In this document: one piece after another, positions 27,976 to 35,484 of the stretch | Layout of the letters: each line of letters begins with the position of its first letter | Position numbering within the stretch: position 1 is the first letter of the stretch | Assembly (NCBI GenBank): GCA_049997955.1 | Contig: JAEBDY010000008.1 | Coordinates: 248,001 to 312,000, forward strand | From: Umezawaea sp049997955 | GTDB lineage: Bacteria > Actinomycetota > Actinomycetes > Mycobacteriales > Pseudonocardiaceae | Direction of reading: 5' to 3' | DNA: 64,000 bases | The notes under the pieces: generated by a model | Told to the model about the DNA's origin: nothing | What the model saw: the letters and a program-made list of their open reading frames with translations, nothing else | Database searches by the model: none | Program-made: the position numbers and the translations under genes

Positions 27976-28010
27976 GGTGCGGTGACTCCCGGACGGGGAG
28001 TCACCGCACC
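27976..28010. terminator. Bidirectional terminator between bcp and rdgB
   Basis: Perfect 15-bp arms (GGTGCGGTGACTCCC with GGGAGTCACCGCACC) and a 5-nt loop exactly between two convergent stops. Confidence 0.85.
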
Positions 28011-28014
28011 GGGT

Positions 28015-28617
28015 CTAGGCCAGTGCCCGCAGGTTCGGCAGCAGCAGCCGGAGCGCGCGGCCGCGGTGGGACTGGGCGTCCTTCTCCTCCGGGCTCAGTT
28101 CGGCCGAGGTGAACTCGTCGCCTTCCGGCACGAAGATCGGGTCGTAGCCGAAGCCGTTGGCACCGCGCTGGACGCGGGTGATCGTGCCGCGCCACTCTCC
28201 GCGGACGACCGTGGACTCGCCGTCGGGCACCACGAGCGCGGCGGCGCAGACGAAGCCGCCACCGCGGCGGTCGTCCGGGACGTCGCCCAGCTGCTTCAGG
28301 ACCAGGTCCACGTTCGCCTGGTCGTCACCGTGCTTGCCGGACCAGCGGGCCGACAGGACGCCCGGCATCCCGTTCAACGCGTCGATGGCGATGCCGGAGT
28401 CGTCCGCCACCGAGGGCAGCCCCGTCGCCAGAGCGGCGTCACGGGCCTTGGCGAGGGCGTTGCCCTCGAAGGTGGGTTCGGTCTCGGGGGCCTCGGGGAA
28501 CGGCGGCACGTCGTCCAGGCCGACGACCTCGATGCCGTCGAGGCCCTCGGCGGCGAGGATGCGGCGGAGTTCGCCGAGCTTCTTGGCGTTGCGGGACGCC
28601 AGCAGCAGCTTGGTCAT
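28015..28617 (-). CDS. rdgB: XTP/dITP diphosphatase (RdgB/HAM1)
   Basis: 200 residues. Hydrolyses ITP, dITP and XTP to monophosphates, cleaning the nucleotide pool. Signature motifs: LLLASRNAKKLGELRRIL, FEGNALAKARDAA, SVADDSGIAIDALNG and GFGYDPIFVPEG. ATG 28617 overlaps the stop of rph by 4 bp (ATGA), the standard actinobacterial rph-rdgB coupling. It ends 4 bp before a bidirectional terminator. Confidence 0.95.
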   Translation of the reverse strand: MTKLLLASRNAKKLGELRRILAAEGLDGIEVVGLDDVPPFPEAPETEPTFEGNALAKARDAALATGLPSVADDSGIAIDALNGMPGVLSARWSGKHGDDQANVDLVLKQLGDVPDDRRGGGFVCAAALVVPDGESTVVRGEWRGTITRVQRGANGFGYDPIFVPEGDEFTSAELSPEEKDAQSHRGRALRLLLPNLRALA

Positions 28618-29384
28618 GAACGGGACTTCTTCGGCTTCGGCTCCGGCAGGACGCCGGGGTACGGGAGCGCCAGCGCCTCGGCCTGGAGGCGGTTGAGCTC
28701 GGCGCAGCCCTCCAGCGCGAAGTCGAGCATCTTGTCCAGGGTGGACCTCGCGAAGGTCGCGCCCTCGCCGGTGCCCTGGACCTCGATGAGCGTCCCGGCG
28801 TCGGTGGCGACGACGTTCATGTCGACCTCCGCCCGCGAGTCCTCCTCGTACGGGAGGTCCAGGCGGACCCGGCCGTCGACGACACCGACCGAGACGGCGG
28901 AAACGGCGCACGCCAACGGCTTCGGATCGGCCAGGCGGCCCGCGGCGCCGAGCCAGGTGATGGCGTCGGCGAGAGCCACGTAGCCACCGGTCACGGCGGC
29001 CGTGCGGGTCCCGCCGTCGGCCTGGATGACGTCGCAGTCGATGACGATGGTGTTCTCGCCCAGCGCGGCCAGGTCGATGCACGCGCGCAGCGAGCGGCCG
29101 ATCAACCTGCTGATCTCGTGGGTGCGGCCGCCGATCCTGCCCTTCACGGCCTCGCGGTCGCTGCGGGTGTGGGTGGCGGAGGGGAGCATCGCGTACTCGG
29201 CGGTCACCCAGCCGAGCCCGGAGCCCGCTCGCCACCGGGGCACGCCCTCGGTCACGCTCGCGGCGCACAGCACCCTGGTGTTGCCGAACTCCACCAGCAC
29301 CGATCCCGCGGGCCACTGCTGGTAGCCGCGGGTGATCCGGATGTCGCGCAGCACGTCGTCGTTCCTGCCATCGGTCCTCAGCAC
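28614..29384 (-). CDS. rph: Ribonuclease PH
   Basis: 256 residues. Phosphorolytic 3'-5' exoribonuclease that trims tRNA precursors. Motifs: RTDGRNDDVLRDI, VLCAASVTEGVPRW, GRTHEISRLIGRSLRA, IDCDVIQADGGTRTAAVTGG and DLPYEEDSRAEVDMNVV. GTG 29384 is 7 nt after a TAGGGT -10 box (leaderless); GTG 29390 is the alternative. First gene of the rph-rdgB pair, divergent from the DUF2231 gene. Confidence 0.95.
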   Translation of the reverse strand: MLRTDGRNDDVLRDIRITRGYQQWPAGSVLVEFGNTRVLCAASVTEGVPRWRAGSGLGWVTAEYAMLPSATHTRSDREAVKGRIGGRTHEISRLIGRSLRACIDLAALGENTIVIDCDVIQADGGTRTAAVTGGYVALADAITWLGAAGRLADPKPLACAVSAVSVGVVDGRVRLDLPYEEDSRAEVDMNVVATDAGTLIEVQGTGEGATFARSTLDKMLDFALEGCAELNRLQAEALALPYPGVLPEPKPKKSRS

Positions 29385-29391
29385 AGCCACT

Positions 29392-29397
29392 ACCCTA
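29392..29397 (-). promoter_or_regulatory. -10 box for rph (leaderless)
   Basis: TAGGGT on the minus strand, 7 nt before GTG 29384, no ribosome site between. Confidence 0.5.
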
Positions 29398-29447
29398 AGG
29401 TGCTCGCCAGGTGAACCGGGGGACGGCCCACCGGCGTAGGGAGAGGC

Positions 29448-29966
29448 ATGGCACTCGCAGACGACCTGTGGACGATCGCAGGTATCCCGGCGCACCCGCT
29501 TCTGGTCCACGCGGTGGTGGTGCTGCTGCCACTCGCCGCGGCGGGGGCGATGGCGCTGGCGGTTCGACCGTCGTGGCGGCGGAAGTACGCGTGGCCCGTG
29601 CTGGGCCTGACGCTCGTGGGCGTCGGCTCCGTGCCGCTGGCGGTGGAAGCCGGTGAGCAACTGGAGGCGAGGCTGGCGAGCCTGGAGAACCCGCTGATCA
29701 CGAGGCACGCGGACCTGGGGAACGACCTGTTCCCGTTCGCCCTCGGCTTCGGGGTCGCGGTGGTGCTCCTGGTGGTCGCGGGCAGGCTGGCGGACCGGGA
29801 GCGGACGGCGGCGACCGAGTCGCCGGAGATCCCCAAGACCTGGCGGCGCATCGCGATCGTGATGTCCGTCCTGGTCGTCTGCACCGGGGTCGCGAGCACC
29901 GTGCAGACCGTGCGGATCGGGCACAGCGGCTCGACCGCCGTGTACGACGGGGTCGGGGTCAGCTAG
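29448..29966 (+). CDS. DUF2231 membrane protein
   Basis: 172 residues, four predicted helices (LLVHAVVVLLPLAAAGAMAL, AWPVLGLTLVGVGSVPLAV, FALGFGVAVVLLVVAG, IAIVMSVLVVCTGVAS). The N-terminal HPLLVHAVVVLLP and the C-terminal region match the DUF2231 family, for which a redox or haem role has been suggested but not shown. ATG 29448 has GGGAGAGGC upstream. Its last 8 bp overlap the convergent OsmC-family gene. Confidence 0.85.
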   Translation: MALADDLWTIAGIPAHPLLVHAVVVLLPLAAAGAMALAVRPSWRRKYAWPVLGLTLVGVGSVPLAVEAGEQLEARLASLENPLITRHADLGNDLFPFALGFGVAVVLLVVAGRLADRERTAATESPEIPKTWRRIAIVMSVLVVCTGVASTVQTVRIGHSGSTAVYDGVGVS

Positions 29967-30354
29967 GCAGCGTCAGCGGCGTGGTCGCCGAGGCCTTCAG
30001 CGTCCGGGTGACGGTGCACAGCTGCTCGACGGCCCGGCGCACGACCACCTCCAGGGCTTCGCGCTGCGCCGGGTCCAACCCGGACAGGTCGTAGTCGAGC
30101 GACACCGGCACCGTCGCCACCTCGTGGGCGCCTTCGACGTCCACGTGCTCGGCGTGCGCGGTGAACTCGCCGACCCGACGGGTGACCAGGGTTTCAGCCG
30201 TGACGGCGACGCAGCCCGCCGCGGCGGCCAGCAGCAGTTCCACGGGGCTGAACGAGCCCTCCTGGTCCTTGCGCCCGATCCGGACCTCGGCGCCACGGCC
30301 GTTGGACGCGATGAAGACGTGCTGGCCCGCCTGGCGGACCTCGATGTTCGACAC
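29959..30354 (-). CDS. OsmC-family protein
   Basis: 131 residues. OsmC/Ohr fold, SFSPVELLLAAAAGCVAVTAET holding the reactive-Cys region; only the Cys in AAGCVA and one at EQLCTVTRT are present. The two-cysteine Ohr pattern is thus partly kept; the family reduces organic hydroperoxides, but many members are uncharacterised. GTG 30354 is the start (MSNIEVRQAGQHVF). It converges on the DUF2231 gene (8-bp overlap) and is followed upstream by a terminator hairpin. Confidence 0.85.
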   Translation of the reverse strand: MSNIEVRQAGQHVFIASNGRGAEVRIGRKDQEGSFSPVELLLAAAAGCVAVTAETLVTRRVGEFTAHAEHVDVEGAHEVATVPVSLDYDLSGLDPAQREALEVVVRRAVEQLCTVTRTLKASATTPLTLPS

Positions 30355-30369
30355 ACCGCGAAACTAGCG

Positions 30370-30411
30370 CACCCCGTCGTGCGGGTTCGGGAAACCGCAC
30401 GACGAGGGGTG
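30370..30411. terminator. Terminator-like hairpin after the hemerythrin gene
   Basis: CCCCGTCGTGCGG and CCGCACGACGAGGGG pair (one bulge) across a short loop, 4 bp beyond the stop of the minus-strand gene at 30416. Confidence 0.65.
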
Positions 30412-30415
30412 ACCG

Positions 30416-30919
30416 CTAGTCCACGCGGTCGGCGGTGGCCTTCGCGAGCCGCCGGACGTACTCGATGTCGCCGCAGCCGTCGGAGATCCGCTCCTGCCGC
30501 TCTTCGAGGAACTCCTTGCCCAACTCCTCGCGGCGGGCGTCGTCGACCTCGGCGCGGGCGTCGTTGAGGATGGTCCGCTCCTCCTCGTCGACGTGGTGGT
30601 TGAGCGCTTCGACCAGCTCTTCGAGCTTGTCCTCCCAGTCCTCCGACTCGGTGTCGGAGATCTCCATCAACGCGAGCAGGGCCTGGTGCCCCTCCGCGTG
30701 CTCCTCGGCGCCGTGGTCGACCTCGTCGCTGTCGACCGCCTTGTACCGCTTGAGCGCGGAGTAGACCTTGGACTCCTCCGCTTCGGCGTGCGCGACGAGC
30801 AGTTCAGCGAGGTCACCGAGCAGGGCGGTGCGGTCGGAGGTGCGGTCGCGCAGGTCGCGGAAGAGCTCCTCGAACCGGCGGTGGTCGGCCAGGATCAGCT
30901 CGACGACGTCGGTGGTCAT
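30416..30919 (-). CDS. Hemerythrin HHE-domain protein
   Basis: 167 residues, four-helix bundle with di-iron ligands: HRRFEELFRDL (first His), HAEAEESKVY (His/Glu), HGAEEHAEGH and the C-terminal HHVDEEERTI. Such actinobacterial proteins bind oxygen, nitric oxide or iron or sense redox state. ATG 30919 has TGGAGGAA upstream; an upstream in-frame extension is unlikely. It lies between an OsmC gene and a degenerate metallo-hydrolase gene, so a redox role is plausible but inferred. Confidence 0.88.
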   Translation of the reverse strand: MTTDVVELILADHRRFEELFRDLRDRTSDRTALLGDLAELLVAHAEAEESKVYSALKRYKAVDSDEVDHGAEEHAEGHQALLALMEISDTESEDWEDKLEELVEALNHHVDEEERTILNDARAEVDDARREELGKEFLEERQERISDGCGDIEYVRRLAKATADRVD

Positions 30920-30965
30920 CGTGTTCCTCCAAGTGGTGGGGAGCTGCGGGTACCCACCACCGCCG

Positions 30966-31664
30966 TCAACCAATCAGGTAGCTCTCGCCCTGCCGCGCGA
31001 GTTCCGCCGGTCCGGTGAACGCGGCCCGCGCCTCGGCCAGCAACGCGGTCGGGTCGTCCCACGGGGCGATGTGCGTGAGGAGCAGCCTGCGGACCCCCGC
31101 CTCGACGGCCACCGAGGCCGTGCGGCACCCCGCCTCGGCCAGCAGCACGTCGGCGCCCCTGGCCAGTTCCGGCACGGCGCCGTACACGAGCGTCGCTTCC
31201 TCCGTGGTGATCCGGAACCCGAACGCCTGCCCGGCGGCGGCGGCGGTGATCGCGAACGGTCCACGGTGGATCGTGTCCTCGGCCAGCGGCCGGAAGTCGA
31301 ACACGTCGGACAGGTCGGTGATCTCCAGCTCCTCGGCGTTCTCGGCGTACGCCCTGGCGAACCGGTCCGGCGCCCCGGTCGGCGCGTGCACCTCCAGCCG
31401 TCGCGCGGTCGTGTCGTACGGCGGGTGCGTGTGGTAGCGGCGCAGCACGGTCAGCGCGGTGAGATCGCTGCAGTGGTGGGGCGCCAGCTGGGAGAGCACG
31501 AGCGCGTCGATGGCGAACGGGTCGCACCGGGTCTGCAGGGCGGCGAGGACGCCGCTGCCGAAGTCGAGGACGAGGCGGAAGCCGTTGGCCTCCACGAGGT
31601 AGCCGGAGGCCGCGGCGGAGGGGCCGGGCAGGCGGCCTGAGCAGCCGAGGATGGTCAAGAGCAC
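30966..31664 (-). CDS. Metallo-beta-lactamase-fold protein with destroyed metal site
   Basis: 232 residues, Rv1339-like fold (LLTILGCSGRLPGPSAAASG; LLLTHIAPWDDP). The position next to murI is that of the mycobacterial cyclic-nucleotide phosphodiesterase Rv1339. Compared with the intact paralogue at 34699-35463, the metal motif SHLHLDH has become SQLAPHH. The later His (RHICEAYG) is AAAGQAFG, the Asp of SGDTA is lost (YGAVPE), and the NLHMSG loop is deleted; only the last His (LLTH) remains. Catalysis by the usual two-metal mechanism is not possible; a binding or regulatory role, or slow decay, is left. GTG 31664 is the start. Confidence 0.85.
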   Translation of the reverse strand: MLLTILGCSGRLPGPSAAASGYLVEANGFRLVLDFGSGVLAALQTRCDPFAIDALVLSQLAPHHCSDLTALTVLRRYHTHPPYDTTARRLEVHAPTGAPDRFARAYAENAEELEITDLSDVFDFRPLAEDTIHRGPFAITAAAAGQAFGFRITTEEATLVYGAVPELARGADVLLAEAGCRTASVAVEAGVRRLLLTHIAPWDDPTALLAEARAAFTGPAELARQGESYLIG

Positions 31665-31682
31665 GCGTGCGAGCCTCGCACG

Positions 31683-32477
31683 TCACCCCGGGGCGTGAAA
31701 CGCGGAAACACCCAGTTGGGGTAGGAACCGGCGGGCCAACCTGGTGAACGTCGCCAGGTCGCCCGTGCAGCTGAACCGCTGATCGGGTTCACCCTCGCGG
31801 AACAGGTCGCGCTCGGTGAGGACGCGCATGACGTCCTTGACGGTCTCCTCGGCGCTGGACACCAGCGTCACCTCGTCCCCCATCACGATCTGGAGGACGC
31901 CGGTCAGCAGCGGGTAGTGCGTGCAGCCGAGGACGACGGTGTCGACCTCGGCCTGCTGAAGCGGTTCCAGGTAGCCCTGCGCGAGGCCGAGCACCTGGCG
32001 GCCCGAGGTGATCCCGCGCTCCACGAAGTCGACGAACCGCGGGCACGCCACGGCGGTCACCTCGACGTCGCGGGCGGCGGCGAACGAGTCCTGGTACGCG
32101 CCGGAGGTGATCGTGCTGACGGTGCCGATGACGCCGACGCGGCCGGTGCGGGTGGTGGCGACCGCGCGCCGCACGGCGGGGACGATCACCTCGACCACGG
32201 GCACGTCGTAGCGTTCACGGGCGTCGCGCAGGCAGGCGGCGGACGCGGTGTTGCAGGCGATCACGATCATCTTCGCACCGTCGGCGACGAGCCGGTCCGC
32301 GAGAGCCAGCGCGTGCTTGCGGACTTCGGCGATCGGCAGCGGCCCGTACGGGCTGTGCGCGGTGTCGCCGACGTACCGGATCCGCTCGCCGGGCAACTGG
32401 TCCATGATCGCCCGCGCGACGGTGAGCCCGCCGCCACCGGAGTCGAAGATGCCGATCGGGGCGTCCGCGGAGGTCAC
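31683..32477 (-). CDS. murI: Glutamate racemase
   Basis: 264 residues. Makes D-glutamate for peptidoglycan in the cytosol. The catalytic cysteines are Cys75 (VIACNTASA) and Cys184 (VLGCTHYPLL); IGIFDSGGGGLTVAR and YVGDTAHSPYG complete the active site. GTG 32477 overlaps the stop of the rhomboid gene by 4 bp. The order rhomboid-murI-Rv1339-like is the conserved actinobacterial one. Confidence 0.96.
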   Translation of the reverse strand: MTSADAPIGIFDSGGGGLTVARAIMDQLPGERIRYVGDTAHSPYGPLPIAEVRKHALALADRLVADGAKMIVIACNTASAACLRDARERYDVPVVEVIVPAVRRAVATTRTGRVGVIGTVSTITSGAYQDSFAAARDVEVTAVACPRFVDFVERGITSGRQVLGLAQGYLEPLQQAEVDTVVLGCTHYPLLTGVLQIVMGDEVTLVSSAEETVKDVMRVLTERDLFREGEPDQRFSCTGDLATFTRLARRFLPQLGVSAFHAPG

Positions 32478-33109
32478 ACGGGCAGACTAGCTGGCACGGA
32501 CGTCGTCACCCGGCGCGCGTCCCTGGCCACGCCCCACGCGGCGAGCACGCCGCCGACCGCGCCGAACAGGTGGCCTTCCCAGGACACGCCGGGCTGGCCG
32601 GGCAGCACGCCCCACAGCGCCCAGCCGTACGCGACGAACACCAGCACGGCCACCACGATCTGCCACGGGGCCCGCGCGAAGATGCCGCGGACGAGCAGGA
32701 ACGCGAGGAAACCGAAGATCAGTCCGGAGGCCCCGATGTGGCTCGCGGGCGAGCCGACGAGCCAGATGCCGAGCCCGCTGGCCAGCCAGATGACGGCGGT
32801 GACCTGCACGAACTGCTTCAGTCCACCCGAGGTCGCGAGGAAGGCGAGCACCAGCAGCGGCACGGCGTTTCCGGTGAGGTGGCTCCAGTCCGCGTGCAGC
32901 AGCGGGTACCAGATCAGGTTGTCCCACTGGCCGAAGTCGCGCGGGATCACGCCGTCGTCGTCGAGGGAGTGGCCGAGCGCGGTGTCGACGCCCTCGATCA
33001 CGAAGAGGAGCGCGACGAACCCCGCGACGACGGCCGCGGACAGCAGCGGCTTCGGCGGGATGATCCGCTTGGAGAGCTGCTTCGGCGCCTGCACCTGGGT
33101 CGGGTCCAC
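32474..33109 (-). CDS. Rhomboid-family intramembrane serine protease
   Basis: 211 residues, six predicted helices. The catalytic Ser lies in SHIGASGLIFG and the His in SWEGHLFGAVGG; the first loop has WYPLLHADWSHLTGN. Corresponds by gene order to mycobacterial Rv1337 (next to murI). The substrate is unknown. GTG 33109 is preceded by TAACCT-N6 on this strand, a leaderless signature. Confidence 0.92.
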   Translation of the reverse strand: MDPTQVQAPKQLSKRIIPPKPLLSAAVVAGFVALLFVIEGVDTALGHSLDDDGVIPRDFGQWDNLIWYPLLHADWSHLTGNAVPLLVLAFLATSGGLKQFVQVTAVIWLASGLGIWLVGSPASHIGASGLIFGFLAFLLVRGIFARAPWQIVVAVLVFVAYGWALWGVLPGQPGVSWEGHLFGAVGGVLAAWGVARDARRVTTSVPASLPV

Positions 33110-33115
33110 CTGTCC

Positions 33116-33158
33116 AGGTTACGTGCGGGGACGCGAAAACGGGGCGGCCGCCTAAGGT
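33116..33158. promoter_or_regulatory. Back-to-back leaderless promoters, rhomboid and SMP-30 genes
   Basis: Minus-strand -10 TAACCT at 33121-33116 is 6 nt before GTG 33109. Plus-strand -10 TAAGGT at 33153-33158 is 6 nt before GTG 33165. The two -10 boxes are only 31 bp apart, so the two promoters must share their upstream region. Confidence 0.5.
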
Positions 33159-33164
33159 GGTCCC

Positions 33165-34025
33165 GTGTCGATCGACGTAGCGGTGCGCATCCAGGCCGAA
33201 CTGGGCGAAGGACCGACCTGGGACCGGGCCAGCTCCACGCTCGTGTGGGTGGACGTCCTGGCCAGCGAGGTGCACCGGTACGCACCCGCGCGGGACGACG
33301 ACGCGGTGCTGTCCGTGCCGCAGCACGTCGGCGCCGCGAAGCCCCGGTCGATGGGCGGCCTGGTGCTGAACCTGCGCGACGGGATCGCGCTGGTGGACCG
33401 CGACGGCGGCAAGACGTGGCTCGTCTACTGGGCTCGTGACGGGGTCCGCGGCAACGACGCGGCGGTCGACCCGGCGGGCAGGCTGTGGGCGGGCACCATG
33501 CGCTACGACTCCGCCGAGGGCGGCGGCTGGCTGGCCCGCGTGGAACCAACGGGCACCGCGAAGGTCGTGCTGGACAAGGTGACCATCAGCAACGGCATCG
33601 GCTGGAGCCCGGACGGCACGCGCATGTACTACATCGACACGCCGGAGCGGCGGATCGACGTCCTGGACTACGACGTCGACACCGGCGAAGCCACCGGCAG
33701 GCGCCCCCTGTGCCCGGTGGAGGGCACCGACGGCAGTCCGGACGGACTGACCGTGGACGCCGACGGCTGCGTGTGGGTGGCGCTGTGGGGCGGCGCGGCC
33801 GTCCGCCGCTACACCCCGGACGGCTACCTGGACCGCGAGATCGCCCTGCCGGTAGACCAGCCGACAGCGTGCTGCTTCGGCGGTGAGGACCTGACAGACC
33901 TCTACGTGACGACCGCACGCGCGGGCCTGGACGAATCGGCACTGTCGGCGCGTCCGCTGTCGGGGTCGGTGCTGGTCCTGCCCGGTGTCGGGGTCGGCAT
34001 GCCGTCGGTGGCGTTCGCGGGTTGA
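33165..34025 (+). CDS. SMP-30/gluconolactonase-family protein
   Basis: 286 residues, six-bladed propeller. Calcium/active-site residues are visible: ELGEGPTWDRASSTLVWVD (Glu), GNDAAVDPAGRLWAGTM (Asn/Asp), TISNGIGWSPDGTRMYYIDT (Asn) and GSPDGLTVDADGCVWVALW (Asp). The family hydrolyses sugar lactones. It is the only plus-strand gene in this stretch and, with the repeats behind it, interrupts the usual cysM-rhomboid-murI order. GTG 33165 is leaderless. Confidence 0.93.
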   Translation: MSIDVAVRIQAELGEGPTWDRASSTLVWVDVLASEVHRYAPARDDDAVLSVPQHVGAAKPRSMGGLVLNLRDGIALVDRDGGKTWLVYWARDGVRGNDAAVDPAGRLWAGTMRYDSAEGGGWLARVEPTGTAKVVLDKVTISNGIGWSPDGTRMYYIDTPERRIDVLDYDVDTGEATGRRPLCPVEGTDGSPDGLTVDADGCVWVALWGGAAVRRYTPDGYLDREIALPVDQPTACCFGGEDLTDLYVTTARAGLDESALSARPLSGSVLVLPGVGVGMPSVAFAG

Positions 34026-34063
34026 GGTCAGAGCGAGATCGGCTGGCTGTTGGCAGGTCGCAC

Positions 34064-34205
34064 GACCACCCACCGCAGGACCGTCTGGCCGCAGGACCAC
34101 CCACCGCAGGACCGTCTGGCCGCAGGACCACCCACCGCAGGACCGTCTGGCCGCAGGACCACCCACCGCACGTCCGCTTGGCCACAGGACCGCCCACCGC
34201 ACTGG
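34064..34205. repeat. Tandem repeat, 4.6 x 31 bp upstream of element B2
   Basis: Units start at 34064, 34095, 34126, 34157 and 34188 (GACCACCCACCGCAGGACCG consensus start). The first three are identical; the last two diverge toward element B2. It lies just after the SMP-30 stop. Remaining bases of the 34026-34698 gap hold B2, A4 and, from about 34548 to 34650, degenerate copies of GTGCTTCCGCT...GCGGTG. Confidence 0.9.
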
Positions 34206-34225
34206 TGGGGCGAGCGTCCTGGACC

Positions 34226-34343
34226 GTGGCCGATTTTACTCGGGGGATTTGACCCTTAAAATTGGTCGGGCTGCGGCTTCACCACCTGCCGTTTTGGCCC
34301 GACAAAGGGTCAAATCGAGGGGTCCCCGAGTCAAATCGGCCAC
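34226..34343. repeat. Family B MITE-like element, copy B2
   Basis: 118 bp, same terminal inverted repeats as B1. The central hairpin differs (GGTCGGGC...GGCCCGAC in place of GATCGGGC...GCCCGATC) but remains paired, a covarying change. It lies 71 bp before hairpin A4. Confidence 0.9.
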
Positions 34344-34414
34344 AGCACGCTGGGAGTCGTGGCCAGGCTGGGGCGAGACGGACCTGCGGGTACGTGACGG
34401 TGGGTTCACCGACA

Positions 34415-34516
34415 CCCCGCTCGCGCAATTGTCTCATATCATTTTCCTTGATTTGTCAAGGCGGGAAAGATGCCTTGACAAACGAAGAAAAATGACGAGG
34501 GCGCTTCGGATCGGGG
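34415..34516. repeat. Family A hairpin repeat, copy A4
   Basis: 102 bp. Arms of 23 nt (34440-34462, 34472-34494) around loop GGGAAAGAT, with three mismatched pairs in the outer part (CATTTTCCTTGATT against CATTTTTCTTCGTT). The same variable arm and the same mismatches occur in A5, so these two are recent copies. Confidence 0.9.
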
Positions 34517-34698
34517 CGGCGGAGGGGGACTGCGTCGGAACAGTCGCGTGCTTCCGCTTTGGTGATGGCGTGCTTGGTTGGGTGCTTCCGCTCTGGCGGT
34601 GGGGTTGGTGCGTGCTTCCGCTTGTGCGGTGGGCCTGGTCGCATGCTTCCGCTGTTCGAAGCGGGTCACTGCTCCGCTCAACCGTTGCACCCCAACGA

Positions 34699-35463
34699 CT
34701 ACACCTCGTAAACAGCGTCCTGTTCCACCAGTGATGTCCGGTTGGGGAACACGCGGGACGCGTCGGCGAACACGGCTTCGCGGTCGGACCACGGCAGCAC
34801 GTGCGTGAGCAACAACCGTCCTACCCCCGCTTCCGCCGCCACTCCCGCCGCTTCCCGGCCGCTCATGTGCAGGTTGTCCGGGCGGGAGCCGCGGTCCAGC
34901 CATGCCGTGTCGGCCAGCAGCACGTCCGCCCCGCGGGCCAGTTCCACCAGCTCCGGGCAGGCTGCTGTGTCGCCGGAGAACACCAGGGAACGGCCGCCGC
35001 ACTCGACGCGGAACCCGTAGGCCTCGCAGATGTGCCGCATCGCCGCGACCGTCACGGTGCACGGTCCCAGCCGGAAGGTGCCCGGTCGTAGCGTGGAGAA
35101 CGTGAACACGTCCTCCAGCGATTCTGGTTCCGCGCGGCTCGCGGCGTGCGCGTTGGCCAGTCTCGTCGCCGCGCCGGACGGGGCGTGCACCGGCAGCTTG
35201 TGTTCGCGCGGGTCGTACGGCGGGCGCGGGTGCTGTCTTCGGTACGTGGTGAGGGCCGCGAAGTCCGCGCAGTGGTCGAGGTGCAGGTGCGACAGCAGCA
35301 CCGCGTCCACGTCGAACGGGGAGCAGTGCGTCTGCAGCTTCCCGAACGTGCCCGCGCCGAGGTCGACGACGAGGCGGAAGCCCTCGGCTTCGACGAGGTA
35401 GCCGGAGGTGGGGAGATCCGGACCGGGCACGCTGCCCGAGCAGCCGAGCACGGTGATCTTCAC
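34699..35463 (-). CDS. Metallo-beta-lactamase-fold hydrolase (Rv1339-like, intact metal site)
   Basis: 254 residues. All metal ligands of the fold are present: LLSHLHLDHCADFAAL (HxHxDH), AAMRHICEAYG, VFSGDTAACPEL, PDNLHMSG and LLLTHVLPW. The mycobacterial homologue Rv1339 degrades cyclic nucleotides (cAMP), so a cNMP phosphodiesterase role is likely. ATG 35463 is the start (MKITVLGCSGSVPGP). It follows cysM 21 bp downstream in the same direction; repeats and the SMP-30 gene separate it from the rhomboid gene. A degenerate paralogue lies at 30966-31664. Confidence 0.9.
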   Translation of the reverse strand: MKITVLGCSGSVPGPDLPTSGYLVEAEGFRLVVDLGAGTFGKLQTHCSPFDVDAVLLSHLHLDHCADFAALTTYRRQHPRPPYDPREHKLPVHAPSGAATRLANAHAASRAEPESLEDVFTFSTLRPGTFRLGPCTVTVAAMRHICEAYGFRVECGGRSLVFSGDTAACPELVELARGADVLLADTAWLDRGSRPDNLHMSGREAAGVAAEAGVGRLLLTHVLPWSDREAVFADASRVFPNRTSLVEQDAVYEV

Positions 35464-35484
35464 CGGAGGAGGATAACCCGCAGG

